Origin: Lates calcarifer
Taxonomy: Eukaryota; Chordata; Actinopteri; Centropomidae
Direction: 5' to 3'
Assembly: GCF_001640805.2 (NCBI RefSeq)
Contig: NC_066847.1
Span: 22,621,504-22,685,503, forward strand
Length of the DNA stretch: 64,000 nt
Shown here: positions 60,831-64,000 of the stretch, one piece after another
How positions within the stretch are numbered: the first letter of the stretch is position 1
Layout of the letters: the number at the start of each line of letters is the position of its first letter
Notes under the pieces: generated by a model
The model's input: the letters and a program-made list of their open reading frames with translations, nothing else
Databases searched by the model: none
What the model was told of the DNA's origin: nothing
Program-made: the position numbers and the translations under genes

Positions 60831-62242
60831 GGGCCGGGTGGATGAGCGGGTCCACTCTCTCTCTAAAAAGGGTCTAGGTCTGAGCCAAGATTTCCACAAT
60901 GGAATAAAGGCTGAAAGGGTAGGCTAGGAGGATTAAACTCTGGCAAAACAGCTCTTAAAAAGCTGTTAGACTGCAATTTGGGCACAAAAAACGCAGAATG
61001 GGAGAATAGATAGTGAGAGTCAGTGGGTGGGAGTGCAGCTGGAATGCAACGTGGGAGAGAGAAAGGATTGAAGAGAGGCCTGGCCGCATTAAGGTATGAG
61101 AGAGGAGGGCCATCTGCACAGGCGTAAGCTGAAGCTGTTTGCAACAGTCCGAGTGGCAGAAAAAACACAGAGGTAGCTCACATATGTAGTGCATGTGTCG
61201 GGTGCCACAAGTTGGTGGGTGGTATCTGCCACTGTAGTCCTCCCACCTCGCACCCCTTCAAGCCCTCAGAAGTTCTGAAGGAGTCGTGGTAATGAGCTTA
61301 GTAGCCAGATCAAACATGAGATGGGTGCACTGTCTCCCATTGGGACGTACTCTTTGGTTCAGCTACCTCAGCACTACTGTCTGTTTGTATATACACACGT
61401 ACACAAGCGCACGCACACACACAGGAAGAGGAAGACAAAAGAGCCTGACTCAAAACAAAGGGATAATAATTCCATACAGAGAGAAATGGAGCTTGCATTT
61501 TCCAGCCCGATTTAGAAGCCTTATCTAGACAAGGCACAATGGATGGCATTTGGGGAAAGGGGTTGTTTATTCCAAGCTTGACACTTTTTTGCCAATTGCC
61601 TTGTTTTGTGCTTTTTTGTTCTGTTTTTCCTCCCCGTTTTCTCCTCTCTGGCTCTTATTGTGGAAAACTCACACCACCAATCGGGCTTGGGCAAGTAGAT
61701 ATTGGGCGCTATTTTTTAACATTTTGAATTATTACTGCACGGAGCAAATTGTCCAGTCAAGTTGAGAGCACTTATATTTATAGAGCCCACAGGACTGGAT
61801 GTTGCACTCTTTGCTCTGGATGGGAATGAGGACATGGAATAAAATCAGGACTAAAATAGGGACTCTCTGCAAACGCAGCTTGGAGCCTCTTAGAGTAAAT
61901 GAACATATGCAGTTGAGTGTCATTGTAAAAATGCGGGGAAATGGACAGAGTGCATCGCCTGAGCTGTTACAAACAAGAGAGTCTGATGTTATTTTATGTT
62001 TTATTGAAGAACCTGACTTTCTGAATGCTGTGTTAAATTGACTTATGACCTGGAATGTTTTTTTTTTTTTTTTTCCTGGTCAGATTACCAAAATGCTGTA
62101 ACAGATTATGACTGTGGTAACTTGGTAGTAAATGCACTGTACTGTGTGTGTTAGAGCCACATTTTATCTAAAGGTCATCCGCAGTGCCATTATCTTTCTC
62201 AGTCTTTAGCATCATGGCCAACTCTTCTACACATTTTCAGTG

Positions 62243-62270
62243 CACACACACACACACACACACACACACA
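62243..62270. repeat. (CA)14 microsatellite
   Basis: Uninterrupted CA array, the longest pure CA array in the right half of the window. Confidence 0.95.
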
Positions 62271-62393
62271 GCGACTGGTTCAATCTAATTCTATCAAGGC
62301 AGATGTCCAGTGGTGGACGGATCATTGCTGACATCTGTCCATCTCTTCCTGATCCCTCCTGATGTGAATGTATCTCTATCAGTTTGGATGAAG

Positions 62394-62410
62394 GAGAGAG
62401 AGAGAGAGAG
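62394..62410. repeat. (GA)8 microsatellite
   Basis: Short GA array followed by a G-run. Confidence 0.9.
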
Positions 62411-62849
62411 GGGGAGAGTGCAGGCTGTGCCAGGGTCGACGCAAAGCTCTTTAATAGGTTGTGTCCAAGTCAGAGAGGCTGTTTTTGCACTTAACTCCGA
62501 CCATGTGACGGGAACAGCAATGTCACTGTGTCAAAGTAACTGCTAAATGTGCCCTCCGGTGCCTGACAAGTTGCTTTCCCTATTAACACTGCCCCACCCT
62601 CCGCACTCGTTCACACATGCAGATGCACACACATACGCACAGACATAAACATACATAGTGCATTTCCAGATAGGGCAAACACACACTTATAACGCACTGG
62701 GCTCACACAGTCGGGGCAGAAATGCACACACACATAAACTTAGCCCCATGTGCATCCAGTGGCGTGAAATGATATTCCATTTTGAGAAATCCGGATTAAA
62801 ATGTATCAGGCCAAATGTGTTTTGACCTTGTTACTAGGGGATGGAAAAC

Positions 62850-62900
62850 CACACACACACACATATATATATAGACACACACATACACACAGCAAGGTAA
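62850..62900. repeat. Compound CA/TA repeat
   Basis: A CA array, a TA array and another CA array lie in succession, resembling a shorter version of the 721-830 repeat. Confidence 0.9.
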
Positions 62901-64000
62901 GAAACAGAGTAAATGTTGTATTTTCTGTGACTGGGACTTGTAAATCTAAATTTTAACTTCATTTAAAGCAACATTAAGCACACCACATGTGGCACATCTA
63001 GTATACATTTGCACATATTTACCTGCATAACATTCGAGTAGACATGCTGAATGAATAAACTCACATCCACCGCAGAGATGTTGGGATTTCAAAGGGGTTT
63101 TAAAATCTTTCTTTTGGAATGCAATTCATTTGCAGCCAGCTCCTCGTTTTTTCGAGTCTGGCGAAAACACCAAAAGCTATGGCGTTGTGTTTTCTGTACA
63201 TGCGTGCGGGTACATGACACTATAGAACACCAAGAACAAGCCTCTTCACACCCACAGCTTCAGTACTTCTTCTGACTGCCTCTCCTCCACTGTTTCTTTG
63301 TCTGGTTTCTGTTCCTCCCTCTCTCCCCGTCAGAAATGTATTCATGTAATTAAGCTGCTAATACACCGTCAAAGAATTGTCTAATTCAGCAAGGAGGAAT
63401 TAAAGGAATCTGGCATGAGTCATTAGCCAGTCGAGATGTTCTGTTGAGCATTTTCAATAAGGGATCTGGAGAGCAATGAATCACTCATATGGTGTGAAGA
63501 CATTCGCTATAGTACATAGCTCTGTGCTCTATATTTGTATGGCTGCATATGCATGTGTGTGCGCGCGTAGTGTTAATTGCCATATGTGAGCATGAGAAAT
63601 TGTATGTGGGAGGGGGTAGAGAAAAACAATTCAATGCATGTAATCCATCTGAACAATCAACCAATGCAGTGAATTATTACCCATTGTAAACATTTAGATA
63701 CTCTGGGCAAGATACTTAATTGCAATCAATGTTTGTACTGTTGCAAGTACAAAGAGGAAAATCCCTAACTCACTCTGCAAGGGGAGGCATATGCAAACGC
63801 TCAATAGCTCATAAAGACAGAATGTAAGGGACAGGCAGGCAGGCTGTAAGAGAAACATTTCTGAGGGTATGACGGGAAAATGCCAGCCTTCGCTAAACAC
63901 CTAATAGCCTGAGCCAGAAGACGTTTCACTTCTCATTGACGCTCTCAAATTGGTCTCTTTTGATCCGCAGTGTGTGACACACATACAGTACCTGTTTGCA

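Larger units (their letters stand above)
57804..64000 (+). other. Presumed intron 1, distal part
   Basis: No exon was recognised. The segment 58,055-58,310 has enhancer-like texture, with TGATTAAT at 58,168-58,175 and a RUNX-like AACCACA just upstream. Repeats include poly-C near 59,153, GA at 59,432, C-rich tracts at 60,004 and 60,379, GGC units at about 60,812, a CA array at 62,243 and a mixed CA/TA array at 62,850. The last kilobase is AT-rich with nothing identified. Confidence 0.45.

Overview
The window looks like vertebrate nuclear DNA, most likely from a ray-finned (teleost-type) fish. The evidence is indirect. Coding content is almost nil, introns and intergenic spacers are long, and CA/TG, GA, poly-A/T and poly-G/C microsatellites are very dense. 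I see no autonomous transposon, no tRNA or rRNA gene and no bacterial-style operon. The composition is moderately AT-rich by eye, with one local CpG-rich promoter. I cannot name the species.

Layout: positions 1 to about 44,200 are a gene desert holding microsatellites, purine tracts and AT-rich patches rich in homeodomain-, POU- and SOX-like words. These patches have the texture of conserved noncoding enhancers. Two exon-like islands of uncertain meaning interrupt it: 12,623-12,907 on the minus strand (open frame ending in a good splice donor) and 17,958-18,013 on the plus strand (ATG to a good donor). A small CpG-dense open frame lies at 16,101-16,439.

The one convincing gene landmark is at 44,200-45,030 on the plus strand. 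It has CCAAT and GC boxes, GA tracts, a possible TATA box, a CpG-rich leader with several very short upstream ORFs, and a start codon in good context at 44,988. A 13-codon hydrophobic peptide (MPALYLIFCLMAT) follows, interrupted in phase 1 by a consensus splice donor at 45,028. This reads as the first coding exon, carrying the start of a signal peptide, of a secreted or membrane protein. I could not identify the gene. I see no convincing second exon in the remaining 19 kb, so the rest of the window is probably a long first intron, again rich in microsatellites and enhancer-like patches.

The region therefore reads as the upstream regulatory landscape, promoter, first exon and proximal intron 1 of one gene. 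The most interesting signals are noncoding: a perfect 11-bp inverted repeat upstream of the promoter (43,052-43,084), a homeodomain-site cluster (57,753-57,802), an octamer palindrome (23,162-23,185), a nuclear-receptor-like everted repeat (41,841-41,855), several short-loop G-quadruplex motifs, and a Z-DNA-prone GC/TG tract just inside intron 1.
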